A DNA stretch of 64,000 nucleotides from Flavobacterium undicola (GTDB taxonomy: Bacteria; Bacteroidota; Bacteroidia; Flavobacteriales; Flavobacteriaceae): NCBI RefSeq assembly GCF_009909155.2, contig NZ_JAAAPM020000002.1:124001-188000 (forward strand). The letters are read 5' to 3'. The translations under genes were made by a program, and so were the position numbers. The notes beneath the pieces are model-generated. The model saw only the letters and a list, made by a program, of their open reading frames with translations. It was not told the origin of the DNA and did no database searches. This document shows, in pieces, positions 16,388 through 25,671 of the stretch; the first letter of the stretch is position 1, and each line of letters starts with the position of its first letter.

Positions 16388-19300
16388 ATGAAATTAACAA
16401 AATCGTTTATTTTTTGCGTTTTATCAATTCTATTCTCCATTTACGGGCAGGCTCAAGACCTTCCTATAGACGGAAAAGTATATGATGAAAACGGACTGCC
16501 CATTCCAGGAGTATCCATTTTAATAAAGGGAACTTCCAAAGCTACTGTTTCGGATTTTGATGGGAATTATCAAATAAAGGCCGCTTCAAAAGGGACTTTA
16601 GTATTTAGCTTTATAGGGTATAGTATAGTTGAGGAGTCTATAAAAGGAAGAACTCATATTGAGGTTAAACTTAAATCTGAATCACAATCCTTAAATGAAG
16701 TTATTGTTGTCGGTTATGGTTCTCAAAAGAAGAGTGTTGTTACCGGAGCAATATCCAGTGTAAAAGCAAAAGATCTTGATAAGGTACCCAACGGACGTAT
16801 TGAACAATCATTGCAGGGTAGAGTTTCGGGGGTTACCATTGCAGCCAGTTCTGGTCAACCAGGTTCAAATTCAACTGTTCGCGTTAGAGGGGTAACTACT
16901 TTTGCCGGTAACGACCCGTTGTGGGTTGTTGATGGTGTTGTTGTAGATGCGGGAGGAATTGGATTTCTTAATCAATCGGATATTGAATCTATTGAAGTAC
17001 TTAAAGATGCCGCTTCAGCTGCGATTTATGGAACACGTGCTGCATCTGGGGTTATTTTGGTTACCACCAAAAAAGGGAAATCCGGAAAAATGACTGTAAA
17101 CTACAACGGATTTATAGGGACTTCATCACCGGAAAAGACTTTGGATTTACTAAACGCAACTCAGTATGGTGCTTTAATAAATGAAAAATCAGTTGCCGCC
17201 GGAGGTGCTGTTGTGTTTCCTAATTTAGCTGCTTTAGGTGTTGGTACGGATTGGCAAAAAGCTATTTTTAATAATAATGCAACACGTTATTCACACGAAT
17301 TAAGTATTAGTGGAGGAAATGATGTTTCCACTTTTTATACTTCTTTTGGAATTCAGGATCAAGAAGGAATCGTTACTTCTGAAAATTCGAAATATAACAA
17401 AAAGAATTTTCGTTTAAATTCGACTCATAAATTATCTAAGATTTTCACTTTTGGACAAACATTTGGGTTTGCACATGTTAAATCATCAGGTATTGATGCA
17501 AATAATGAATCCAATGGTCCATTAATTTCTGCAATCAACCTGGATCCAATTACTCCTCTGGTTGAGATGAATCCCACAAATGCCTATTCAAATCCAAATG
17601 TCATTCGAGATGCTAATGGAAATCCTTATGGAATTTCAAGTTTAGTTGGTCAAGGAATGGTTAACCCTTTAGCCTATACCCAAATTAGATTGGGTGCATT
17701 TGGAGAGTCAAATGATTTTGTTGGGAATACCTATTTAGAAGCTACAATAACCAAGCATATTAAAGCTAGATCAACTCTTGGAGGTAAATTAGGCTATTGG
17801 GATTCACAAATTTTCACACCTGTTTATTATTTAGGGGCTACTTATAGTGTGTCTAAAAACAGTTTCAGTAAAAGTCAAAACAAAAGTTTTGCATGGAATA
17901 TTGAAAACATAGTAACCTATACCAATCAATTTGGGAATCACAACTTAACTGTTTTATTAGGACAAGGTTCTTATGTAGATAATATAGGAGGAGGATCTAC
18001 ATCTAAAATATATGGGTTGCCTATTACAAATTATCGTGATGCCTCTTTCAACTTTGATATTCCACAATCTAACAGAGAAAGTAGTACATACGATTTGACA
18101 GAACATAAATTAACTTCTTTATTCTCACGTATTAATTATGATTATAAAGAAAAATACTTATTCACTGGAATTATTCGTCGAGATGGTTCAAGCCGTTTTG
18201 GAACCAATAATAAATTTGGAGTATTTCCTTCGTTCAATTTAGGATGGGTAGTAACCAAAGAAGATTTTTGGAAACAAAATGATGTGCTTAATACTTTAAA
18301 AATTAGAGGAGGTTATGGTGTTGTTGGAAATGATAATATTGGTGAATTCAGATATCTTTCTTTAGTTAATGGAGGCTACAATTATTCTTTTGGAAATCAA
18401 GGGGCAATTTCCAGTGGTTATGCTAACCTTACACTTGATAATCCTGACTTAAGATGGGAGGAAACTTCTCAAGCGAATATTGGTTTTGAATCTACTTTTT
18501 TCAATTCGCTTAATCTTACGGTAGATTTATTTAAGAAAAAAACTTCTGGAATTTTACGTTATATCAATATACCCGGTTATGTTGGAGTTGCATCAAATCC
18601 TGCTGGAAATGTTGCTAATATGGACAATAAAGGTATTGAGGTTGAATTAGGATATAAAAAGAAATTAGGAGGAGTGAATTTATCTGTTAATGGTAATGTT
18701 TCTTATTTAGAAAATAAAGTTGTTTATATAGCTTCTGATTCGAATTATATCACAGGAGACGCAGGTTATCCAACAATAGGACAGGTTACAAGAACACAAG
18801 TAGGGCAATCCTACAATTCATTCTACGGATTTAAAACAGCAGGTATTTTTCAAAATCAAGCTGAAATTAATTCCTATACAAATACTTCAGGCGGATTAAT
18901 TCAGCCAAATGCACGCCCAGGGGATTTTCGTTGGGTTGACACAGATGGTAATGGTTCTATAGATGATGCAGACAAACAATTTTTGGGAAGCAATATTCCA
19001 AAGTATACTTTCGGTTTTACCTTGAATTTAGATTATAAAAATTTCGACTTTATGGTTTTTACCCAAGGCGCTGCCGGGAATAAAATTTTTCAAGGATTGC
19101 GTAGATTAGATGTAGGTGATGCCAACTATCAAACTATTGCATTAAGCAGATGGACTGGAGAAGGAACATCAAATGATTACCCAAGACTTACAAATAATGA
19201 CACCAATGGCAACTTTGGCAAAATGTCAGACTTTTATCTTGAAAAAGGAGATTATTTGAGATTAAAATTAGTTCAGTTAGGATATTCATTGCCAAGTGAT

Positions 19301-19477
19301 ATGATTAGCAAAATTGGAGCTAGTAAACTGCGTATGTATTTAACTGCTGAGAACCTATTTACTTTAACTAAATATACTGGATATGATCCTGAAATTGGTG
19401 GAGGGGTATTTGGAATAGACAAAGGAGTCTATCCGCAAGCAAGAACCTTTATGCTTGGAGTTAATTTACAATTTTAA
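16388..19477 (+). CDS. susC: SusC/RagA-family TonB-dependent glycan transporter (copy 2)
   Basis: A 1029-residue SusC protein: signal peptide to YGQAQ, carboxypeptidase-D-like domain (about 26-105), TonB-box region (NEVIVVGYGSQKK), plug (VRGVTTFAGNDPLWVVDGV, LKDAASAAIYGTRAASGVIL) and barrel ending RTFMLGVNLQF. It forms the import channel for the glycan attacked by the enzymes downstream. Its N-terminal domain is nearly the same as in copy 1, but plug and barrel diverge strongly. The two transporters probably share control but not cargo. Confidence 0.95.
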   Translation: MKLTKSFIFCVLSILFSIYGQAQDLPIDGKVYDENGLPIPGVSILIKGTSKATVSDFDGNYQIKAASKGTLVFSFIGYSIVEESIKGRTHIEVKLKSESQSLNEVIVVGYGSQKKSVVTGAISSVKAKDLDKVPNGRIEQSLQGRVSGVTIAASSGQPGSNSTVRVRGVTTFAGNDPLWVVDGVVVDAGGIGFLNQSDIESIEVLKDAASAAIYGTRAASGVILVTTKKGKSGKMTVNYNGFIGTSSPEKTLDLLNATQYGALINEKSVAAGGAVVFPNLAALGVGTDWQKAIFNNNATRYSHELSISGGNDVSTFYTSFGIQDQEGIVTSENSKYNKKNFRLNSTHKLSKIFTFGQTFGFAHVKSSGIDANNESNGPLISAINLDPITPLVEMNPTNAYSNPNVIRDANGNPYGISSLVGQGMVNPLAYTQIRLGAFGESNDFVGNTYLEATITKHIKARSTLGGKLGYWDSQIFTPVYYLGATYSVSKNSFSKSQNKSFAWNIENIVTYTNQFGNHNLTVLLGQGSYVDNIGGGSTSKIYGLPITNYRDASFNFDIPQSNRESSTYDLTEHKLTSLFSRINYDYKEKYLFTGIIRRDGSSRFGTNNKFGVFPSFNLGWVVTKEDFWKQNDVLNTLKIRGGYGVVGNDNIGEFRYLSLVNGGYNYSFGNQGAISSGYANLTLDNPDLRWEETSQANIGFESTFFNSLNLTVDLFKKKTSGILRYINIPGYVGVASNPAGNVANMDNKGIEVELGYKKKLGGVNLSVNGNVSYLENKVVYIASDSNYITGDAGYPTIGQVTRTQVGQSYNSFYGFKTAGIFQNQAEINSYTNTSGGLIQPNARPGDFRWVDTDGNGSIDDADKQFLGSNIPKYTFGFTLNLDYKNFDFMVFTQGAAGNKIFQGLRRLDVGDANYQTIALSRWTGEGTSNDYPRLTNNDTNGNFGKMSDFYLEKGDYLRLKLVQLGYSLPSDMISKIGASKLRMYLTAENLFTLTKYTGYDPEIGGGVFGIDKGVYPQARTFMLGVNLQF

Positions 19478-19493
19478 TACTAAATCAAGAATT

Positions 19494-21002
19494 ATGAAAA
19501 CGATAAAATTTAAATATTTATTTATTGTAATAGCAATGATTTCCTTAGGGTCTTGTTCTGAGGACTTTGTGGATATTACACCAAAGGGATCTTTCCTTTC
19601 CGATAATTATTATGCTGACGAAGCACAGGCAACATCCGCTCTTGTTGGAGTATATGATATAATCAGAAAAAATTCAGGCAGTTTTGAAAATATGATTGCC
19701 GTGATGAACGCAGGTTCAGATGATCATTACGCAGGTGGTGGTAGTGCTACAGACGGAGAGGGAATTCAAGCTTTCTCTAAACACAGACTAACTTCAATAA
19801 ATGTACTAAGACCTTTTTGGACTGACCATTATCAAGGGATTTTCAGAGCTAACACTTTGCTTTTAAAGTTACCGAATGTTGCTATGTCTGATAATCTGAA
19901 AGCCAGATTTGCTGCTGAAGCAAAAGCATTACGCGCTATCTATTATTTTAATTTGGTACGAATCTTCAAAAATGTTCCATTACTATTGGATCCTTTGACT
20001 GCAACTAACATGTATAACGTAGAGCAGGCTGCTCCTGAAGCAGTTTATGCTCAAATAGAAAAAGATTTATTAGAAGCTATAGCTGTTTTACCAACAACTG
20101 TTCCCGTTGCAACAGATGGTGGACGTCTTACGAAATGTGCTGCTCAGGCAATGCTAGGAAAAGTGTATTTGTATGATGGCAAGAAGGCTGAAGCTGCCGC
20201 TGTTTTGGCTCAAGTAAATGGTACACCAAGACAAGCAAATCAATACGGTAATAAATTGTTGCCCAATTACAATGATTTATGGGTGTTTTCAAACAAATTT
20301 AATGCGGAGTCACTTTTAGAAGTATCTCATACAAATGCCAGTAATGCTGATTGGTGGTTTTGGGGTTCCGGTATGGATGAAGGAAATACATTGAATGTTA
20401 TGGTAGGGGTTAGAAATTACTCAAGAACTTCAGGTTCTACAGCCGCAGATTTGGCACCAGGATGGAGTTTTGATGTTATCACACAAGATTTGTACGATGC
20501 CATTAAAACAGACCCAAGATTTGGAGCAACAGTATTTGACATGAAAGCAATAAAAGCAGCAGGTCAGGCAGATTATGTTGCAGGGTACCAAGATACAGGC
20601 TATTTCTTAAATAAATTTATGCCAAGAAATTCGGATAAAACTACTGGTGGTGGAGCGGTAGAGATAAATTACCAACAGAATTCATATATAATTAGACTTG
20701 CAGATACTTATTTAATGGAAGCTGAAGCATTGGGTTCCGGTGCAAGAGCACAGGCTTTATTGGATGCTGTAAGAGCAAGAGTTGGTTTGCCATCTGTTCC
20801 CGTTACACTTGCGGCTATTAAAAACGAAAGAAGATTGGAACTTGCAGGTGAAGGACATCGATTCTTTGATTTAGTAAGATGGGGAGATGCTGCAACTAAA
20901 CTAGCAGACAGAGGATTTGTTAGTGGTAAAGATGAGATTTGGCCAATACCAACCAGTGAGCTTCAAGGAACTAAATTGAAACAAAATCCTGGATATAATT
21001 AG
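19494..21002 (+). CDS. susD: SusD/RagB-family glycan-binding lipoprotein (copy 2)
   Basis: 503 residues from the ATG at 19494. An upstream in-frame start at 19455 would overlap susC and put 13 extra residues before the signal peptide, so it is rejected. The lipobox is SLGSCSED (Cys20). SusD hallmarks are present: AEAKALRAIYYFNLVRIFKN, a central variable region, and the C-terminal IKNERRLELAGEGHRFFDL with VRWGD and EIWPIPTSEL. It pairs with the SusC just upstream (16 bases) as the surface lid. Confidence 0.93.
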   Translation: MKTIKFKYLFIVIAMISLGSCSEDFVDITPKGSFLSDNYYADEAQATSALVGVYDIIRKNSGSFENMIAVMNAGSDDHYAGGGSATDGEGIQAFSKHRLTSINVLRPFWTDHYQGIFRANTLLLKLPNVAMSDNLKARFAAEAKALRAIYYFNLVRIFKNVPLLLDPLTATNMYNVEQAAPEAVYAQIEKDLLEAIAVLPTTVPVATDGGRLTKCAAQAMLGKVYLYDGKKAEAAAVLAQVNGTPRQANQYGNKLLPNYNDLWVFSNKFNAESLLEVSHTNASNADWWFWGSGMDEGNTLNVMVGVRNYSRTSGSTAADLAPGWSFDVITQDLYDAIKTDPRFGATVFDMKAIKAAGQADYVAGYQDTGYFLNKFMPRNSDKTTGGGAVEINYQQNSYIIRLADTYLMEAEALGSGARAQALLDAVRARVGLPSVPVTLAAIKNERRLELAGEGHRFFDLVRWGDAATKLADRGFVSGKDEIWPIPTSELQGTKLKQNPGYN

Positions 21003-21016
21003 TAAAAGATAAAACC

Positions 21017-22102
21017 ATGAAAAAAATAAAATCTATTTTCAGCTTTGTACTGCTACTGGCTGTTACTATAAGTTGTACTGTTGAAGGAATTAATAAAGAT
21101 ACCGCTCTTTTGGGGGCTGATTCGTCAGCGAATCTCAGTAAAATATTTGATATCAGTAATGATAATTCTGGAAATGTAAAGATAACTCCAACAGCTGAGG
21201 GAGCGACTTCGTTTCAGGTATTTTATGGAGAGGGTTCTGGATTGCCGGTTACAGTAGCTCCCGGATCAAGTACTACCCATGCTTATCCAGAAGGGAACTA
21301 TACGGTAAAAATTATTGCCAATTCTCTTACTGGCGCTAAAACGGAACAAACATTTCCATTAAAGGTTGTCTATAGAGCACCTGAAAACTTAGATGTTACT
21401 ACATCTTGGGAAGTGAGGGTAAAAGCTAAAGCATTATATGCTAAATCATTTTTAGTATATTATGGAGATGTAGCGAATGAAGTTGGTACACCAATGGCTA
21501 TAGACCAAGAATTGCCACCTCATACTTACCCCGCAACTGGAGGGCCATTCGTCTTGAAAGTAATAGCTCAAAGTGGTGGTGCCGCAACTACCCAATGGAC
21601 AAAAACATTATTTGGATTGCCTATAGATTTTGAAAGCGGTGCAGTAGATTACTTTTTTGGAACTTTTGGTGATGTGACTTTTTCTAAAGTGTCAAATCCA
21701 AACGCTAGCGGTTTAAATACAAGTGCTACTGTCGCTAAATATACTAAACCTATTGGAGCAGCTACATGGAGCGGTACTTATAGTCCATTGAATATCCCAG
21801 TCAATTTTGCTTATGGAAAAAAAATCAAAGTTTTGGCATACAATCCAAATCCGGCAAATATTGGTAAAAAATTAAATATTGAATTTGAATGGGCTGTAGA
21901 TGGAACTCCTGGAAATGGGATTGCAGTACTAAAAGTGCCATTCACTACTTCTGGTGCTTGGGAAGAAATTGTATTTGATTATGGCACTATTTCAGGAATA
22001 CCTGCAGGGGCTAAATTTACACAACTTGTTTTGCGCTACAATGATTCGGCTTCAGGAGTTGGGGAGGTTATTTACCTGGATAATATTAGATTAACAAATT
22101 AA
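21017..22102 (+). CDS. Surface lipoprotein with PKD-like repeats and C-terminal jelly-roll (probable SGBP)
   Basis: 361 residues with lipobox TISCTVEG (Cys20). Two Ig/PKD-like modules follow (about 40-115 and 120-195; STTHAYPEGNYTVKIIA and PPHTYPATGGPFVLKVIA are matching cores). A C-terminal beta-sandwich resembles carbohydrate-binding modules (about 205-361; PIDFESGAVDYFFGTF, ending VIYLDNIRLTN). Located directly after susCD, it is very likely the surface glycan-binding protein of this locus. Ligand is unknown. Confidence 0.75.
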   Translation: MKKIKSIFSFVLLLAVTISCTVEGINKDTALLGADSSANLSKIFDISNDNSGNVKITPTAEGATSFQVFYGEGSGLPVTVAPGSSTTHAYPEGNYTVKIIANSLTGAKTEQTFPLKVVYRAPENLDVTTSWEVRVKAKALYAKSFLVYYGDVANEVGTPMAIDQELPPHTYPATGGPFVLKVIAQSGGAATTQWTKTLFGLPIDFESGAVDYFFGTFGDVTFSKVSNPNASGLNTSATVAKYTKPIGAATWSGTYSPLNIPVNFAYGKKIKVLAYNPNPANIGKKLNIEFEWAVDGTPGNGIAVLKVPFTTSGAWEEIVFDYGTISGIPAGAKFTQLVLRYNDSASGVGEVIYLDNIRLTN

Positions 22103-22111
22103 AATAAAACT

Positions 22112-23071
22112 ATGAAAACAAATATAAAATTCAATTTTGGAGTTTTCCTTGTGTTGCTTCTAACATTAAGTAGTTGTAGTAAGGAAGAGTATTCGTTAGG
22201 CGATTTAACCCCTCCGTCAAACATTGTTGTCAACACAGAAGTTATAGGACAGGATGCAACTCATCCAAACGGTGATGGTTCAGGGAGCGTAAAAATTTCT
22301 GTAACAGGAGATGATGCTCTTTGGTATAAAATAGATTATGATGCCAGTACAGCAGTAGATTTAGTGAATTTACCTAATAATGGTACCATAACCAAAAAAT
22401 ACTCAACTCTTGGAATAAATACTTATAGAATCACTGTGGTAGCTTACGGTAAAGGAGGTTCTTCTACAAATGTTACTAAAGAAGTTACGGTAAGAAGTGA
22501 TTTTACTGTTGATCCCACAATTGTTACAAAATTAACGAACAATGCATCAAAAACATGGATTGTTGATAAAAGTGTACCGGGGCATTTTGCTACCGGGGCA
22601 TTCGATGCAGAAACGTTTTATCCAAATTGGTGGTCTGCCGGAGTAAATCAAAAAGTGGGTGAAGCTGATTGTTTATATGCAACTACTTTTACTTTTTCTA
22701 AAGTCGCAGCTTCAGGAACGTATTCCTTACAAGTAGCCACACCACTAGGTGCATTTACACAAGGAGGCTCTTCGACAACTCTTCCTGGAATTCCATCGGG
22801 TGGTGAAGGATGTTATTCTTATGCAGGAGCTACATCTAGTTTTAGTTTCGTTCCAGCATCTTCAGGAGCACCTGTTGTTCCATCTAAATCTGAAAATTCC
22901 CCATCTACTCAGGTAAGTATTTTGTTAGCAGGTGTTAATACGTATATAGGAATTGGATCTTCTCAGAAAGAATATGAAATTCTGGTCTTAACACCAACGT
23001 ATATGTATATCAGAGTAGGAGCAACAGAAGCTGGAAGGGCTTGGTATTTTAAATTAATACCGGCATCTTAA
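22112..23071 (+). CDS. Second PKD-containing surface lipoprotein of the PUL
   Basis: 319 residues with lipobox LSSCSKEE (Cys22). A PKD-like module comes first (about 30-128: VKISVTGDDALWYKIDYD). A C-terminal domain begins LTNNASKTWIVDKSVPGHF and ends YMYIRVGATEAGRAWYFKL. That domain type recurs in SusCD-linked lipoproteins of Flavobacteria and is often labelled as glucan-related by similarity. Together with the preceding protein it probably forms the surface glycan-capture apparatus. It lies 9 bases after the previous gene, in the same operon. Confidence 0.7.
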   Translation: MKTNIKFNFGVFLVLLLTLSSCSKEEYSLGDLTPPSNIVVNTEVIGQDATHPNGDGSGSVKISVTGDDALWYKIDYDASTAVDLVNLPNNGTITKKYSTLGINTYRITVVAYGKGGSSTNVTKEVTVRSDFTVDPTIVTKLTNNASKTWIVDKSVPGHFATGAFDAETFYPNWWSAGVNQKVGEADCLYATTFTFSKVAASGTYSLQVATPLGAFTQGGSSTTLPGIPSGGEGCYSYAGATSSFSFVPASSGAPVVPSKSENSPSTQVSILLAGVNTYIGIGSSQKEYEILVLTPTYMYIRVGATEAGRAWYFKLIPAS

Positions 23072-23124
23072 AAAACATAAATTATACCCAATACGAGCTA
23101 CAAAAATTAACAATGATAATGCTC

Positions 23125-23204
23125 ACACAAAACTTTGGTTGATAGTTTGGTTAAGTTTGTGTAGGTGGAATGGCCCATTCTCTTTTGATTATGGGTCATT
23201 TTTA
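23125..23204 (+). terminator. Hairpins closing the susCD-lipoprotein part of the operon
   Basis: Two hairpins follow one another. ACACAAAACTT (23125-23135) pairs with AAGTTTGTGT (23153-23162). AATGGCCCAT (23169-23178) pairs with ATGGGTCATT (23191-23200) and is followed by TTTT. The second looks like a terminator. Partial read-through into the GH3 gene would explain stepped expression, which is inference. The remaining bases to 23353 are an AT-rich leader with no gene visible. Confidence 0.65.
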
Positions 23205-23353
23205 TAAAATAATTTTTTAATTAGAATAACAATATCACACAAAAAGCTAGTGTAATTAAACATTCACTCTTTAATCTTAATTAAGGATAAAATAGTGTTT
23301 TGGAGTACGGCTTTTTTATTTTTTTTAAATAACAAATAATAATACTGAAATTT

Positions 23354-25555
23354 ATGTTTAGGAATATTTTAAAAAATAAATTATTAATAATAATTTATTG
23401 TACAATGACAGTGGTAACTGCTAATGCACAAGGTAGTAATAACTCAAAATCCATAGAAACTAAAATAGAAAGTATAATTTCCTCATTAACCATAGAGGAA
23501 AAAGTGGCAATGTGCCACGCGCAATCTAAATTTAGTACTCCGGGAGTCGAAAGACTTGGTATTCCCGAATTATGGATGTCTGACGGTCCTCATGGGGTTC
23601 GCGGAGAAATTAATTGGGATAATTGGGGATATGCCGGATGGACAAACGATTCTATAACTGCATTTCCTGCATTGACTTGTTTAGCAGCAACATTTAATCC
23701 TAATTTATCTAAAGATTATGGAATAAGTATTGGTGAAGAAGCTCGTTACAGAAAAAAAGAAGTGTTATTAGGACCAGGCGTAAATATGTATCGATCCCCT
23801 TTAAATGGTCGAAATTTTGAATATATGGGAGAGGATCCGTTTTTGGCTTCGAAAATGGTAGTTCCATACATTCAAGGTGTACAGCAAAATGGGGTTGCAG
23901 CTTGTGTAAAACATTATGCACTCAATAATCAGGAATTATGGAGAGGTCATATCAATGTTGAAGTAAGTGACAGAGCCTTACACGAAATTTATTTACCTGC
24001 ATTTAGAGCTGCAGTTGAAGAAGGAAAGGTCTGGTCAATCATGGGATCTTATAACCAGTATAAAGGTCAGTTTTGTGGGCATAATAACATATTATTAAAT
24101 ACTATACTAAAGAAAGATTGGAATTTTGACGGCGTTGTAATATCCGATTGGGGTGGCGTACATGATACAAAACAAGCGGCTCTTAATGGTTTAGATATAG
24201 AAATGGGAACAGGTACAGATGGTTTAACATCATCTACGAAAAATGCTTATGATTCCTATTATCTGGCTGATCCTTTTTTAAAATTACTTAAAAGCGGCGA
24301 AATTAAGGAAGAAGTTGTAAACGATAAAGTTAGAAGAATTTTACGACTAATGTTTCGTACCAATATGAATCCGAATCGTCCTTTTGGAAGAATGAATAAT
24401 CAGGAACATATAGATGTTGCCAGAAAAATTGCGGGTGAAGGCATTGTGTTATTAAAGAATGAGGCTTCATTTTTCCCAATTGACGCTTCAAAAAAAATAA
24501 CAATTGCAGTTATTGGCGAGAATGCTACAAAACCAATGACAGTTGGTGGTGGTTCATCTGAATTGAAAGCCAAAATGGAAATATCTCCGTTAGATGGACT
24601 GAAAAACCGATATAAAAACGCAACTATAATTCATGCAATGGGTTATGCCTCTGGTCCTTCGGCCTATGACAGGGTTATTCCTTCAGAATTAGATTTAAAT
24701 AAACTAAAACAAGAAGCTATTGAAGCAGCTTCAAAAGCAGATATTGTATTGTTTTTTGGCGGACTGAATAAAAACCATCTTCAAGATTGTGAAGGATCGG
24801 ATAGAAAAGAGTATAAATTGCCGTTTGGACAAGACGAATTATTAAATGAAATTTTAAAAGTTAATCCAAATACAGGAGTTGTATTAATAAGTGGAAATGC
24901 TGTTGAAATGCCTTGGATTTCCAAGATCAAAGCCTTAATGCAAACTTGGTATTTGGGTAGTATTGCCGGTGATGCGATTGCTGATGTGATTAGTGGAGAT
25001 GTAAATCCTTCAGGAAAACTGCCTTTTTCATTTCCTAAAAAATTAAGCGATAATGCGGCACATTCTTTTGGAGAATTGAGCTATCCCGGAGACAGTATCA
25101 ATCAATACTACAAAGAAGATATTTTGGTTGGTTACAGATGGTTTGACACCAAGAAAATTAAGCCCTTATTTGCTTTTGGAGAAGGACAGTCTTATACAAC
25201 GTTTGAACTTTCTAAATTGAATACAGACAAGAAAGAATATGTAAAAAACGAAGCCATTTTAATTTCAGGAAATGTTTCTAATACAGGAAAAAGAGATGGT
25301 TCAGAAGTAGTGCAAGTGTATATTGGAAAACTCAATTCTAAAGTTAAAAGAGCTGAAAAAGAGTTGAAAGGTTTCCAAAAGATCGCAGTTAAAAAAGGTT
25401 CAACCGCTGCTGTTTCAATTTCGATTGATGTAAATAGTTTGAGTTTTTATGATGAATCTATTTCAGATTGGAATCTGGAAAAAGGGGATTATTTAATTTA
25501 TATAGGGAATTCATCAAATACTATTTCGAAAAAAATAAAAATAACAATCAAATAA
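23354..25555 (+). CDS. Family GH3 beta-glucosidase
   Basis: A 733-residue exported protein (signal peptide ending TANAQ). It has the GH3 layout: an N-terminal barrel with KHYALNNQE and the nucleophile Asp265 in VISDWGG, a second alpha/beta sandwich with the acid/base candidate Glu480 in DCEGSDR, and a C-terminal fibronectin-III-like domain (about 640-733, VSNTGKRDGSEVVQVYIG). Such enzymes remove terminal beta-glucose from oligosaccharides in the periplasm. It is the first enzyme gene of the locus, followed by GH30, a GH63-like enzyme and a sugar transporter, which fits stepwise digestion of a beta-glucan. Confidence 0.92.
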   Translation: MFRNILKNKLLIIIYCTMTVVTANAQGSNNSKSIETKIESIISSLTIEEKVAMCHAQSKFSTPGVERLGIPELWMSDGPHGVRGEINWDNWGYAGWTNDSITAFPALTCLAATFNPNLSKDYGISIGEEARYRKKEVLLGPGVNMYRSPLNGRNFEYMGEDPFLASKMVVPYIQGVQQNGVAACVKHYALNNQELWRGHINVEVSDRALHEIYLPAFRAAVEEGKVWSIMGSYNQYKGQFCGHNNILLNTILKKDWNFDGVVISDWGGVHDTKQAALNGLDIEMGTGTDGLTSSTKNAYDSYYLADPFLKLLKSGEIKEEVVNDKVRRILRLMFRTNMNPNRPFGRMNNQEHIDVARKIAGEGIVLLKNEASFFPIDASKKITIAVIGENATKPMTVGGGSSELKAKMEISPLDGLKNRYKNATIIHAMGYASGPSAYDRVIPSELDLNKLKQEAIEAASKADIVLFFGGLNKNHLQDCEGSDRKEYKLPFGQDELLNEILKVNPNTGVVLISGNAVEMPWISKIKALMQTWYLGSIAGDAIADVISGDVNPSGKLPFSFPKKLSDNAAHSFGELSYPGDSINQYYKEDILVGYRWFDTKKIKPLFAFGEGQSYTTFELSKLNTDKKEYVKNEAILISGNVSNTGKRDGSEVVQVYIGKLNSKVKRAEKELKGFQKIAVKKGSTAAVSISIDVNSLSFYDESISDWNLEKGDYLIYIGNSSNTISKKIKITIK

Positions 25556-25671
25556 TTAAAGATAGCATATTGAATACTTACTTATTCCTTATGAGTTTTA
25601 AATAGTGTAGCATGAATCACAGGCAAAATGCAAAATATTATGTGACGGCACATTAAAAATAAAAATATAAT

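Noticed and set aside
19455..19493. Earlier in-frame start of the second susD
   Set aside because: It lies within the end of susC and would put 13 residues in front of a standard lipoprotein signal.
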